Origin: an uncultured bacterium
Lineage (GTDB): Bacteria; Bacillota; Clostridia; Peptostreptococcales; Anaerovoracaceae
Assembly (NCBI GenBank): GCA_905214225.1
Contig: CAJMLL010000028.1
Span: 1 to 33,348 of the forward strand
Length of the DNA: 33,348 bases
Reading direction: 5' to 3'
Of this stretch, positions 16,403 through 25,287 are shown in pieces. Position 1 is the stretch's first letter, and each line of letters begins with the position of its first letter. The translations under genes and the position numbers were made by a program. Below the pieces are notes generated by a model. The model saw only the letters and a list, made by a program, of their open reading frames with translations, ran no database searches and was not told the DNA's origin.

Positions 16403-17773
16403 TCAGCGTACCCGGATCACATTTCTTATGATCCGGACCCCTCTGCTTCCGCCGTTTATTCTGAGAGCGGAAGATTTTTTGTGTGGTCCGGCAATTTTAT
16501 TGGCAGCAATCGATATATTGCGTCCATCAGTAACCAGAATCGGCGAAGCCCCACGCGCACGGGTCTTGATAACGTTTTTTTTCACCTTGACATTCCCAAT
16601 GTAGTAATTGCCTTTTGGCACAGCCTCTCCGGAATTCCCTCTGACCGCCTTATGGATCCTGCGGCCAAGCAGATAAATTCCATTTCCCCGGGATGAAACA
16701 ATTGTATTGTTCGCGATCACTCCATTTACCTTCTCCGCCGACGCCGTATAGGCCCGGGATCCTCTCCTTGGAAGATAATATCCGTTCGCCGTGTAGGCCA
16801 TATTGAAAATCTGAATTCCGGTTCCCCTGCTCTGAATGCGATTGCCGACTATCCGGAGTCCCTGCACATTACGCATGTAAAAACCGGCATCCTGACAGTT
16901 CGTCACTGTGTTATTCTTAAACACGACGTTCTTAAACGGCCTTCCGATCACCGCCGTATGTGAACCGACAGTGCGCACCACATGGTCAAAGCTACAGTTT
17001 TCTACGACAATGTTCTTAGAAACATAGTCAATCTCCGAATCCAGCGCCTGGTATCCGTTAAAATGCTGCTTTGCCAGAATGTCGATCTGTACACACTCAT
17101 ATCCAGGATTTCCGTAATTCGTTCTGCCGGAATTATGGAAGCGGCAGTTCTTGATGTACAATCCGTTTACGCCGGCGGTCTCCACCAGATGACTGTTTTC
17201 CGCATTGCAGAGTTCCGCATTTTCCAGGGTCACATTGGCGGCGTGGGCAATCTTGATTCCGGTGGAATCGTGTAATTTACAGCGGTTCCACATTCCGCCG
17301 TTGATCGTGATATTCTGATAATAGAATCCGTGTGCCTCTTTATCCACCCCCGGTCTTCCGACCTTCAGCAGATTGTTCCGCACCTTTTCCTTAAATACTG
17401 TACCCGGTTCACAGGTCAGTTCTGTATTCGAGTAGATATGCAGCGCAGTATTCAGTTTATATTTTCCCGCCGCCACAACCACTTCATACGGCCTGTCTGC
17501 CGTCGCGTGGTCTCTGGCCTTGTTCAGAGCCTTCTGAATGCCCTTCTGCCCCTGACTATACGAGACCTGAATCACCTTTTTCTGCGGCGCAGCTGTCTTG
17601 CCGGCTGTACTGGCTGAGCTGTCTGCACTGGCTGTACTGTCAGCATAAACCTGCCCGGCTGCCGCGGAAGCAAGCAGGAGCAGAATAAGAACTGCTGCAA
17701 ACAAAATGAATTTTTTAACTGCAGAACTGCAGCTTTTTCTTTCAAAATAATAAATATCCTCTTCGTTTTCCAT
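16403..17773 (-). CDS. Secreted or membrane-anchored parallel beta-helix protein
   Basis: This 456-residue protein has an N-terminal hydrophobic segment (about 19-42, ending in AAAGQVYA, a possible signal peptidase site) and a Ser/Thr/Ala-rich spacer. From about residue 70 it has the regular strand-turn pattern of a right-handed parallel beta-helix: repeated NVTLENAEL, GLYIKNCRF, NIVVENCSF, NVVFKNNTV, GLRIVGNRI and VNGVIANNTI rungs, each ending in Asn. Such folds occur in pectate lyases, epimerases and phage or surface proteins, mostly acting on polysaccharides. I cannot name the substrate or assign catalytic residues. There is no LPXTG or repeat anchor. It lies 72 bases after the epimerase gene with a weak ribosome binding site. 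Confidence 0.82.
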   Translation of the reverse strand: MENEEDIYYFERKSCSSAVKKFILFAAVLILLLLASAAAGQVYADSTASADSSASTAGKTAAPQKKVIQVSYSQGQKGIQKALNKARDHATADRPYEVVVAAGKYKLNTALHIYSNTELTCEPGTVFKEKVRNNLLKVGRPGVDKEAHGFYYQNITINGGMWNRCKLHDSTGIKIAHAANVTLENAELCNAENSHLVETAGVNGLYIKNCRFHNSGRTNYGNPGYECVQIDILAKQHFNGYQALDSEIDYVSKNIVVENCSFDHVVRTVGSHTAVIGRPFKNVVFKNNTVTNCQDAGFYMRNVQGLRIVGNRIQSRGTGIQIFNMAYTANGYYLPRRGSRAYTASAEKVNGVIANNTIVSSRGNGIYLLGRRIHKAVRGNSGEAVPKGNYYIGNVKVKKNVIKTRARGASPILVTDGRNISIAANKIAGPHKKSSALRINGGSRGVRIIRNVIRVR

Positions 17774-17845
17774 TAAACCAACATCTTTCCCGGTGCATCA
17801 GAATGAAGTCCGTGCACCTTCTCTTTAACCAGTAACTTATTTTTT

Positions 17846-18628
17846 CTAACGGCTGACCACCGGAACAACATCTATCCACTCCGGGCATCTGAATGCGCGG
17901 TGTCCGCCCCTTTCCAGATACTGCGTTCCGTCATCCAGTTTCTTTATCTCCGACGTTTTCTGCATCGTCAGCTCTTTCCAGACTTTTTCACTCATAATCT
18001 CATCTTCCGGATGATCCAGATCAATTCCGATGTCTGCGACAGTCAGCAGATCCATATATTTTCCTGCGTTTTCTGTAATCAGGCCGGTCTTCACGTATCC
18101 GACCGTCACCGTCTGATCAGAGTGAACGATCAGGCTGCCCTGTCCGCTGTCTCCATTCATTCCGCTGTTGATGTCGCAGCTGACGACGAAGCCCTCCGAC
18201 TGATTGATTTCCTCAATCATCTGCTTGTATTTACCGCGGACTTCCCCCTGAAAACCGGTCCCGAGCAGGCAGTCCACGATGACCGCCGCTCCGTCCAGCT
18301 GATCCGTTCCCGGTTCATACGGAATTACTTCCGCGCCCAGAAGCTCCGCTTTTCTTTTATAATACTGACTGTCTTCAGACCAGTGATCACTGACCGTCAG
18401 AATCCGGCATTCCATTCCTTCCTTTCTCAGAATCTCTGCCAGTGCGAACCCGTCGCCTCCGTTGTTTCCAGAGCCCACGCAGATCACAACCGGATCCGTG
18501 CTGAAATCCCCTGCCATCCGGATTCCTGCCGCGGCCCTCCTCATCAGTTCCAGACTCGGCACTTTCTCCCGGATCGTATTCTGATCACTCCTTCTCATGT
18601 TTTCTACAGAAATGCATTCCATACCCAT
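17846..18628 (-). CDS. nnrE: NAD(P)H-hydrate epimerase (YjeF-N domain)
   Basis: This enzyme interconverts the R and S forms of damaged hydrated NAD(P)H so that a dehydratase can repair it. The 260-residue protein has the YjeF-N signature: SVENMRRSDQNTI, the nucleotide loop GSGNNGGDG at 52-60, VDCLLGTGFQGEVRG and VSCDINSGMNGD. The dehydratase (NnrD) domain, often fused behind it, is absent. About 40 C-terminal residues after DIGIDL match nothing I know. I chose the ATG at 18628 with AAGGGAGA upstream; a longer frame to 18727 runs into the intergenic region. It lies 107 bases after the nucleoid-protein gene. Confidence 0.88.
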   Translation of the reverse strand: MGMECISVENMRRSDQNTIREKVPSLELMRRAAAGIRMAGDFSTDPVVICVGSGNNGGDGFALAEILRKEGMECRILTVSDHWSEDSQYYKRKAELLGAEVIPYEPGTDQLDGAAVIVDCLLGTGFQGEVRGKYKQMIEEINQSEGFVVSCDINSGMNGDSGQGSLIVHSDQTVTVGYVKTGLITENAGKYMDLLTVADIGIDLDHPEDEIMSEKVWKELTMQKTSEIKKLDDGTQYLERGGHRAFRCPEWIDVVPVVSR

Positions 18629-18735
18629 ATCATAAACATCTCCCTTCTGCTTTTTTCCGCACGACAAAAGCAAACCTGCCAGGGGGCAGATCTGGCCTTT
18701 TGCAGCTGGGTGTAAGGAAATCATCATACCTATAT

Positions 18736-19737
18736 TTACAGCCGGCTGATAATTTTTCCGATATTTTTTACCGCAATGGAAATCGTTCCGTCCGGCTGAT
18801 TGATGAACTCGATAAAATCTTCATTTCCGGCATACTCCGCAGGAAATGTAATCTCAATGCCGGTATCGGTTTTGATTTTCTGGCTTCGGCCCTTCTTTAC
18901 CGCGACCTCCTGATCGACAACCGCCTCAGAAGGAAGCTGTGCATCCTGAATCTTTTCATCGTATGAGGCCAGCATATGCGGGGATCCCGCAAACACTTTC
19001 CGTCCCACATCATCCGGCGACAGCCGGTCCGTAGACTCCGCGTTCTCCGAAATATACGTTTTTGCCCTTGCGAGCGCAAGCGGTGCGTTTTGTCCGAACT
19101 CCTCCGCTACATCGCGGGTGATTTTCTCGACCGCGACCAGAAGATTATGGTTGGCCAGTTCTTTCTCACACTGCAGAATCTCGTCCTGCAGAAGATTCAC
19201 CTTCTGACCGTTGATTTCCACCGCCTTGTCCCGGTAGCGGATGCGCATCGTGGACTTGTTAATCAGCGCCGCAGCGGCAGCTTTCTGCTTTTCTCCCGGA
19301 AGAATGGCGTGATTGCGGATGATGGTCGCCGTGGTTCCCTCTTCATTATGCTCCACCACATGCGTATACGCCGTCCGGTGATCCAGCAGAAGCAGCGCCA
19401 GCTGGGGACCTTCGTCATCAGTGAACTCAGCAGCCAGAAGGTCAAAAGAAGTGTCTGCATCGGATACCTCCAAAGCGGCCTTCAGATTCTCCGCGATTTC
19501 CTGTGTAAAATCAACGAAATCCTTCGCTCCGTCCAGGTAATCCTGCATGAGCTTTCTGAAACTGCTGTCCTCGGAAAAGGCCGCAAGATTCGCGCGCGCC
19601 TCAGACTGACTCCGTTCAATATGCGTCTCCAGATAGGTGCGGACCACCTCACTGCCCGTGTCCAGCTCATGCTGCGACGGCAGATAGACGCCGGATACAA
19701 AGTCAATGATATGCAGAATCGCGCGCTGAATGTTCAT
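18736..19737 (-). CDS. Nucleoid-associated protein, 37-kDa (NdpA/YejK) family
   Basis: This 333-residue protein matches the 37-kDa nucleoid-associated family: an N-terminal AILHIIDF segment, a central QLALLLLDHRTAYTH strand pair, the AILPGEKQKAAAAALINK region and a C-terminal sheet (KTDTGIEITFPAEY). Escherichia coli YejK is found with the nucleoid; the molecular role of the family is poorly known. GGGAGG precedes the ATG at 19737. It has its own strong promoter, and a LexA-type palindrome abuts the -35 element, which suggests induction by DNA damage. It leads a possible operon with the epimerase, beta-helix and nudC genes. Confidence 0.85.
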   Translation of the reverse strand: MNIQRAILHIIDFVSGVYLPSQHELDTGSEVVRTYLETHIERSQSEARANLAAFSEDSSFRKLMQDYLDGAKDFVDFTQEIAENLKAALEVSDADTSFDLLAAEFTDDEGPQLALLLLDHRTAYTHVVEHNEEGTTATIIRNHAILPGEKQKAAAAALINKSTMRIRYRDKAVEINGQKVNLLQDEILQCEKELANHNLLVAVEKITRDVAEEFGQNAPLALARAKTYISENAESTDRLSPDDVGRKVFAGSPHMLASYDEKIQDAQLPSEAVVDQEVAVKKGRSQKIKTDTGIEITFPAEYAGNEDFIEFINQPDGTISIAVKNIGKIISRL

Positions 19738-19782
19738 ATATTCCTCCCGATGAAAATATCTTTTAATGCATCTTGAGTTTTC

Positions 19783-19811
19783 ATTATAGCACAGAACTCA
19801 TCCACTGTAAA
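19783..19811 (-). promoter_or_regulatory. Promoter of the nucleoid-associated protein gene
   Basis: TTTACA (19806-19811), a 17-base spacer and perfect TATAAT (19783-19788) preceded by TGC form a strong extended -10 promoter. It lies 46 bases before the ATG. Confidence 0.9.
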
Positions 19812-19824
19812 GAACATATGTTCT
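19811..19824. promoter_or_regulatory. LexA (SOS) box candidate
   Basis: The perfect 14-bp palindrome AGAACATATGTTCT contains GAACATATGTTC, the core of the Gram-positive LexA/DinR box (CGAACATATGTTCG in Bacillus subtilis). It overlaps the last base of the -35 element of the nucleoid-protein promoter. A second inverted repeat, CTGTAA-AA-TTACAG (19831-19844), lies next to it. Confidence 0.75.
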
Positions 19825-19845
19825 CAAAATCTGTAAAATTACAGC

Positions 19846-19884
19846 AAAAATCCCGCTTCTGGTTTTCATGTTCCAGAGCGGGAT
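19846..19884 (-). terminator. Terminator of the aminotransferase-aldolase-kinase-ALDH operon
   Basis: The arms 19850-19862 and 19873-19884 pair over 12 bp with one bulge. On the minus strand they are followed by five U (19846-19850). It begins 32 bases after the ALDH stop. Confidence 0.88.
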
Positions 19885-19915
19885 AAAGTCAGGCTGCTGC
19901 TATTAATACTTTCAC

Positions 19916-21280
19916 TTAAAGCAGCTTTTTCAGGAGTTTCAGTTTGTGTTCATCGAAAGGCGGATAGCGGAAAGGCAGGTCGAGCAGGGTGACGCTCTTC
20001 AGGACAGCTTTCTTATGACTGAAGGCATCGAATCCATACTTTCCGTGGTAGGCGCCCATGCCGCTGTTTCCGACGCCGCCGAAAGGCAGATGGCCGTTGG
20101 CGTTATGCATGATGACGTCATTCACACAGACTCCGCCGGAAGACAGTTCCCGTATCACCTTGTCCGCTCGCTTTTTGTCCCGGGTGAATACGTAGCAGGC
20201 AAGCGGTTTCTCCCTTGTCTTCACTTCGCTGAGGGCCTGGTCGAAATGGTCGTATCCGATCACCGGCAGAAGCGGGCCGAAAATTTCCCTTTTCATGATT
20301 TCATGATCGTAATCTGCGTCGGGGAAAATCGCCGGCGCGATCTTATGCTTCTCCAGGCTGACCTCGCCGCCGATTACCTTCTCCTCACTTCCGATCAGAT
20401 GGATCAGGCGGTCATAGCTTTCCCGGTTGATGATGCAGGGATAACTGTCATTCTGCAGTGGATCCGGATATCTTCTGTCAAATTCCTCTTCCAGAGCATG
20501 GATAAAAGACTCTTTCACCTGATTCTGCACCAGTACATAGTCCACGGCGATGCAGGTCTGCCCGGCATTCAGAAGCTTTCCCCAGGCAACCCGTTTTGCC
20601 GTCAGTTTCAGGTCGGCAGTTTCATCAATGATGCAGGGACTTTTTCCGCCCAGTTCCAGGGAAACAGGCGTCAGATGTTTACTGGCCGCCTTCATGACAG
20701 TTTTTCCCACTCCCGGGCTTCCAGTAAAGAACATATAGTCGTAGTTCTGATCCAGCAGTACGTCATAATCGATGTCCATCTCTGTACAGTAAATATAGTA
20801 GTCAGGGAAGGTATGATTAATGATGTTGTGAAGGACCTGAGAAGTCCTGCTGCTCTGACGGGAACACTTCAGAACTGCACAGTTCCCGGCCGCAATCGCC
20901 GCCGTCAGCGGAGCCAGGGACAGGTTGACCGGGTAATTCCACGGTGTAATAATCAGCGCAGTACCGTAAGGCTCCGGATACACGAAACTCCGGGACGGAA
21001 AGGTTCCGACCGAGTCCAGGACCGGTTTTGGCAGGCTCCACCATCTGACTTTCCGGATGGCTTCCCGGATTTCCCCGTAAACAATGGAAATTTCTGTCAT
21101 ATAGCTTTCTGCCTCTGATTTTCCCAGATCGTGACGAAGGGCAGAAAACAGCTGTTTTTCATTGGCCCTGACAGCTTTGTCAAGCTTTCTCAACATCCGG
21201 ATTCGAAAATCGGCCGGCTTGGTCCGGTTACTGTTAAAGAAAGCTTTCTGACGGGAAATAATTTCTTTCAGTTCGCTCAT
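19916..21280 (-). CDS. NAD(P)-dependent aldehyde dehydrogenase, ALDH3-type
   Basis: ALDHs oxidise aldehydes to acids with NAD(P)+. The 454-residue protein is short like class 3 enzymes and keeps their residues at the same numbers: Asn115 in TPWNYP, Glu209 in LELGGKSP and the catalytic Cys243 in NAGQTC. It ends without a clear membrane anchor. I chose the ATG at 21280 with GGAG five bases upstream; a GTG at 21292 with AAGGAGG is a fair alternative. It is the last gene of a six-gene operon, 15 bases after gtrA. I infer that it oxidises an aldehyde released by the aldolase or aminotransferase; the substrate is unknown. Confidence 0.93.
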   Translation of the reverse strand: MSELKEIISRQKAFFNSNRTKPADFRIRMLRKLDKAVRANEKQLFSALRHDLGKSEAESYMTEISIVYGEIREAIRKVRWWSLPKPVLDSVGTFPSRSFVYPEPYGTALIITPWNYPVNLSLAPLTAAIAAGNCAVLKCSRQSSRTSQVLHNIINHTFPDYYIYCTEMDIDYDVLLDQNYDYMFFTGSPGVGKTVMKAASKHLTPVSLELGGKSPCIIDETADLKLTAKRVAWGKLLNAGQTCIAVDYVLVQNQVKESFIHALEEEFDRRYPDPLQNDSYPCIINRESYDRLIHLIGSEEKVIGGEVSLEKHKIAPAIFPDADYDHEIMKREIFGPLLPVIGYDHFDQALSEVKTREKPLACYVFTRDKKRADKVIRELSSGGVCVNDVIMHNANGHLPFGGVGNSGMGAYHGKYGFDAFSHKKAVLKSVTLLDLPFRYPPFDEHKLKLLKKLL

Positions 21281-21295
21281 TGTTTCTCCCACTTT

Positions 21296-21757
21296 TTATC
21301 CTTCCTCCTTTCTGACCGCTGCCTTTTCTCTTTCCTTCTGGGCAAGCGCATTGGTGTCCAGTGTTTTTCCGAACACGAAGAAGCGGTCGTACAGAAATTC
21401 TGTAATAAAATTACAGAGCATATTCAGGATTGTTACCAGGTAATCGTTCCAGCCGCAGCTTTCTGCCAGATAATTTCCCGTAATCGTTGTAACCGGTGTG
21501 AACACGCAGTAGAACAATGCTACCTTCAGCATTGCAATCGGCACATTGTTCGCTGATTTAAAGGTATAGCGCCGGTTCAGCGTGAAATTCCACAGGACAG
21601 AACAGATCAGGGCGATCAGATAGCGGGGCCAGTAAGGCCAGTCTGTTATTGTTTCTAACAAAGCAAAGACGCCAAGTTCAATCACGCCTGCGGAAATCGA
21701 GAATAAGAAAAACTTGATCGATCGCACGGCTTCTTTTTTACTGTTAATTTTACTCAT
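21296..21757 (-). CDS. GtrA family membrane protein
   Basis: This 153-residue protein has four predicted membrane segments and the GtrA marks: an N-terminal FFLFSISAGVIELGVF helix, SVLWNFTLNRRYTF after the second helix, and FITEFLYDRFFVF at the end. GtrA proteins are thought to help move lipid-linked sugars across the membrane. The ATG at 21757 overlaps the stop codon of the kinase gene in a TGATG, with AAGGAG upstream, so the two are coupled. Its presence in a catabolic operon is unusual; I cannot say whether it moves the substrate. Confidence 0.9.
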   Translation of the reverse strand: MSKINSKKEAVRSIKFFLFSISAGVIELGVFALLETITDWPYWPRYLIALICSVLWNFTLNRRYTFKSANNVPIAMLKVALFYCVFTPVTTITGNYLAESCGWNDYLVTILNMLCNFITEFLYDRFFVFGKTLDTNALAQKEREKAAVRKEEG

Positions 21758-23373
21758 CACAGCTCTCCTTCCATAAACCCATTCAGCTGTGAAAAATTTT
21801 TCCGGTTATCTGCATAGAGTTTTTTGAACACCCCGTAATTCCGGTCGTAGATTTTCCTGATTTCCGGATCTTCTGTCGGTTCGTAAGTATGCATGACGGG
21901 AATCATTTTCCGGACATCTTCCAGATGATCAAAATAGCCGAGGCCCTGACAGGCCACTGCCGCAGCGCCCACCGAACCCACATCCTGAGGGTCGGGAACG
22001 GTCTCAATTCTTCGTCCCAGTATATCAGCAAGAATCTGACAAGTCACCGGAGAGAGCGCTCCGCCACCTACAAAACGGATATTTTGAGAAGATTTCACCT
22101 TCTTATCCGCACACTCCAGCATCCATTTCAGGTGGAAGCAGATTCCTTCAATGACGGAACGGATCAGTTCTGTTTTTCCGGTTTCCAGGTGGATGTTGAA
22201 AAACATGCCTGCGGAAGAGGAATCTTCAAACGGACATCGGTTTCCATGAAGCCAGGGAGTGAAAATTACACCGCCGGAACCCGGCTGTGCCTTCTTGATT
22301 GTTTCCGTCAGATAGGTAAACAGACTGCTGCAGACGGCATCTCTTCCCTCCGTTACATCGTGTTTCTCCAGGTAGATGCCGATTTCATCCAGAGCCAGAT
22401 GCTGTTTTACCCAGTCCAGGCATTTTCCTGCCGTTTCCATCTCCGCAAAATAATTAAAGCGGTCTTTTTCTGCTCCGACAATCGCGGCAATCATGGAAAA
22501 AGCATCGACGGTCTGTTTATTGGTAACGGTTTCTACCCATCCGCTGGTTCCCTGGTAGACATGCGTATCTCCAAGTCCCACCGCTCCGGCGCCGACTCCG
22601 ATCAGGGTCGCATCGCCGCCTCCGCCGAAAACCGGGGTTCCTGCCTGAAGTCCCAATTCTTCCGCAGGGCCTTCCTGCAGCATCCCGGCCTTATCCTGGC
22701 ATTCAATGATTTCCGGAAGATGATCCATGTTTACACCGAACATCCTGCAGAGTTCCCTGCTCCAGCCTTCGTGACCTTTCCGGGTGTCATAAATCATCGT
22801 GGAAAAAGCGGAATCCCTGGTCATGACGAATTTTCCCGTCGCTCTTGCAATCAGGCTTTCCTTGACATCCAGCCATTTATAGACGCGGCGGAAGTTTTCC
22901 GGTTCATGTTTCTCTACCCATTTATATTTCCAGACCGGATCCTTTACGCTGAGGGGAGCCGCACCTGTTGTCCGGATACACCGGAGCAGGCGGAAAACAT
23001 TTCCTCCTGCAACACAGATGCCCTTCTGCATCCCTTCCCGGATTTCTTCCTTTGCCCGCTGGTCCATATAACTCATCGGCCGGCGGACCGGTTTTCCTTC
23101 CCGGTCCACCAGCACCAGCCCCTGCATCTGCGAACAGAAAGAAATACCAGCGATCTCTTCCGGTTTTGTTCCCGTCTGTTCCAGAACTTCGCGGCTTGTT
23201 CTGCACATGGCATCCCACCATTCGTCCTGATCCTGCTCCGCTCCGCCGTCCGGGAACAGATACAGATGATATCCCGCGCTTACCCCGGCCAGCAGTTTCA
23301 ATGTACTTCCGGCTTCTACGATACAGGTTTTCACTCCGGTGGTGCCCACATCGAATGCTAATATCTTCGCCAT
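21757..23373 (-). CDS. FGGY-family carbohydrate kinase (xylulokinase-like)
   Basis: FGGY kinases phosphorylate sugars or polyols with ATP. The 538-residue protein has both halves of the actin-like fold: the first phosphate loop DVGTTGVKTCI at 8-18, the substrate-side DQRAKEE region, the GGGGDA loop, and the adenosine motif FVGGGALSPVTCQI in the second half. It looks closest to xylulokinase/gluconokinase-type members, but the substrate cannot be read from sequence. GGGAGG precedes the ATG at 23373. It follows tetR by 38 bases and is fused by overlap to gtrA. Next to a class II aldolase, it recalls the fuculokinase-aldolase and rhamnulokinase-aldolase pairs. Confidence 0.92.
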   Translation of the reverse strand: MAKILAFDVGTTGVKTCIVEAGSTLKLLAGVSAGYHLYLFPDGGAEQDQDEWWDAMCRTSREVLEQTGTKPEEIAGISFCSQMQGLVLVDREGKPVRRPMSYMDQRAKEEIREGMQKGICVAGGNVFRLLRCIRTTGAAPLSVKDPVWKYKWVEKHEPENFRRVYKWLDVKESLIARATGKFVMTRDSAFSTMIYDTRKGHEGWSRELCRMFGVNMDHLPEIIECQDKAGMLQEGPAEELGLQAGTPVFGGGGDATLIGVGAGAVGLGDTHVYQGTSGWVETVTNKQTVDAFSMIAAIVGAEKDRFNYFAEMETAGKCLDWVKQHLALDEIGIYLEKHDVTEGRDAVCSSLFTYLTETIKKAQPGSGGVIFTPWLHGNRCPFEDSSSAGMFFNIHLETGKTELIRSVIEGICFHLKWMLECADKKVKSSQNIRFVGGGALSPVTCQILADILGRRIETVPDPQDVGSVGAAAVACQGLGYFDHLEDVRKMIPVMHTYEPTEDPEIRKIYDRNYGVFKKLYADNRKNFSQLNGFMEGEL

Positions 23374-23411
23374 TTCACACCTCCCGTGTATCAGATTTTT
23401 GTCTCATCACT

Positions 23412-24110
23412 TCACTCTTTATGATCAGGCAGGCCGTTTTTCTTTTCTGAAGAACCGGGATCAGCATCGCCGGACGATGAATTTTTCTTTTCATCCGGCT
23501 CCCGGAAAAAGCCTGTCAGCATCCTGATCATCTGCGAGGCCAGCTCTTCTCTGTCTGTCTTTCCACAGTAAAGCCGCCAGCGCTCGTCATAATAGGTACA
23601 GCTTCCGGAAAACTGCAGCATCATCAGAAGATTATCAAAGAACATGGCCAGATATGCCGCTTTCACATCGGAACGCAGCATGCCCTTTTCCTGAAAGCCG
23701 CGCATCATCTGTACGTAAACAGAAGAAGAATCTCCTTCGATTTTCCGGGCCAGCTTTCTTGTTTTTTCACCTTTCTCCCAATTGGTAATCTGGTGATAGA
23801 GAAGTATTTCATCCCGGCTGTCTCTGGAAAAATCCACAGCTGCCCGGACAAGCTTCTCTGCAATTTCATCCGGCTTAAGTCCTTTAAAGCCTTCCGGATC
23901 CAGCAGCTGATGCAGGGTTTCCAGGCTCTTCCTCACACAGGCCAGGAAAAACGCTTCTTTACTCTCGTAATATTTATAGAGCACGCCGACGCTGATCCCG
24001 GCCTTCTTCGCAATGACATTGATGTTTGCGCGGTCGTAACCCAGTTTTGCAAACTCTGCAATTCCCGTCTGGATAATTTCTTTCTGCTTACTCTCCGTCA
24101 GTCTCTTCAT
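23412..24110 (-). CDS. TetR family transcriptional regulator
   Basis: This 232-residue regulator has the N-terminal TetR helix-turn-helix (IIQTGIAEFAKLGYDRANINVIAKKAG, recognition helix near VGVLYKYYESKEAF) and a helical ligand-binding domain. The last 25 residues are a polar Ser/Asp/Lys-rich tail. It overlaps the aldolase gene by 23 bases, so it is made with the operon it most likely controls. The palindrome at 26871-26888, at the start of this operon, is the obvious candidate operator. The inducer is unknown and may be the pathway substrate. Confidence 0.92.
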   Translation of the reverse strand: MKRLTESKQKEIIQTGIAEFAKLGYDRANINVIAKKAGISVGVLYKYYESKEAFFLACVRKSLETLHQLLDPEGFKGLKPDEIAEKLVRAAVDFSRDSRDEILLYHQITNWEKGEKTRKLARKIEGDSSSVYVQMMRGFQEKGMLRSDVKAAYLAMFFDNLLMMLQFSGSCTYYDERWRLYCGKTDREELASQMIRMLTGFFREPDEKKNSSSGDADPGSSEKKNGLPDHKE

Positions 24111-25272
24111 CCGCCTGTCCGATCCTCTTTGAATAACTGTTCAGGTAAAAACAGCGCTGCAGCAGCGCATCTGCTTTCATCAGGGCGTGGCACGGAATCC
24201 AGCTGCAGGCCGAATCGTAGATCGCAGCCTTGCAGGCCTTATCCAGAATCATACCGACGGCCTCCGCATCTTCTTTTGTCACGCCGGTAACCAGCGCCCC
24301 GCCATAAGAGAGAAGAACGGCGTTTCTGCCGCGCAGTGCGCGGACAACAGGCCCGGCCTTCATCTCCGTCAAGTGCAGGCATTTGATATCCGGGCCCGCT
24401 ACCTGGGCCAGGTCGTCAAGATATGGCGGAAGGGTGATGCCTGCCGCGCTGTATGCGGTGATGTCCTCAGACTGGTCATGAAGAATGCAGGTCAGATCCG
24501 GATCATTCTGATAAATGCCTTCATGCATCCGTGCGGCAGGGCCGGCATCTTCCGGCAGGTCACCGATCCGGTATTCCCTTGCTGTGCCATTTACCAGGAT
24601 GTTCATTTTGTCCCCGCTTCTGAAGCTGCTGCCATAGTCTGGAATCTGATAAGGCTGATGACAGTGGAAGCGCTTGAAAAACGGTTCTTTTCCGCCTGCC
24701 CAGCGGAGTTCCTCCCGGCAGGCATCCTCCAGCAGCTGTGCCTTATGGAAGGCCTCATCCTCATCAGCGGCCAGAATAAAGGCGCCGTGGCTTCTCATCA
24801 GAAAAACGCTGCGGCTTGGATACTGCTTCACCACCTTCTCTACCTGACGGCGCAGTTTCTGGGTTGAGGAAATGCCATAACCCGCGCAGGGAATCGAATG
24901 GCCCAGAAGTTCTGCCGCAGCCGGATCGCTGACCGGAACAGCCTTTCCCATGACACTGACCGCAGAAGCACAAGGCTGGTGGGTGTGGATAAGGAAATTC
25001 ACATCCGGACGCAGACGGTAGGCATCTGCGTGGATCCACTTCTCGCTGGACGGCTTGATCTCTCCGTCATAACTGCAGTCCTCGATTCTGACCCGGACCA
25101 GTTCTTCCGGCAGCAGAGTTTCATAGGCCATGCCGCTTGGTGTGATAATGAATTCTTTCTCTGAAATCCGGGCGCTGATATTTCCCCAGGTTCTGGCGGT
25201 CAGCCCTTCCTTCAGCAGACGGTGTCCCGCCTCGATGACAAGCCGCCTGGCTTCTTCTTCCGTATAACTCAT
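24088..25272 (-). CDS. Two-domain class II aldolase/adducin protein, second domain degenerate
   Basis: Class II aldolases of the fuculose-phosphate type split sugar phosphates with a zinc ion. In this 394-residue protein, residues 1-205 form a complete domain: GNIS at 30-33, the catalytic Glu77, and the zinc ligands His96, His98 and His162. Residues 215-385 repeat the same fold, but the HTH motif has become HDQ (ILHDQSEDITAYSAAG) and the SHG motif has become YGG, so that half cannot bind zinc the same way. The reaction is unknown. The ATG at 25272 has GAGGAGG upstream, 15 bases after the aminotransferase stop. Confidence 0.9.
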   Translation of the reverse strand: MSYTEEEARRLVIEAGHRLLKEGLTARTWGNISARISEKEFIITPSGMAYETLLPEELVRVRIEDCSYDGEIKPSSEKWIHADAYRLRPDVNFLIHTHQPCASAVSVMGKAVPVSDPAAAELLGHSIPCAGYGISSTQKLRRQVEKVVKQYPSRSVFLMRSHGAFILAADEDEAFHKAQLLEDACREELRWAGGKEPFFKRFHCHQPYQIPDYGSSFRSGDKMNILVNGTAREYRIGDLPEDAGPAARMHEGIYQNDPDLTCILHDQSEDITAYSAAGITLPPYLDDLAQVAGPDIKCLHLTEMKAGPVVRALRGRNAVLLSYGGALVTGVTKEDAEAVGMILDKACKAAIYDSACSWIPCHALMKADALLQRCFYLNSYSKRIGQADEETDGE

Positions 25273-25287
25273 TTCTGCCTTCCTCCT

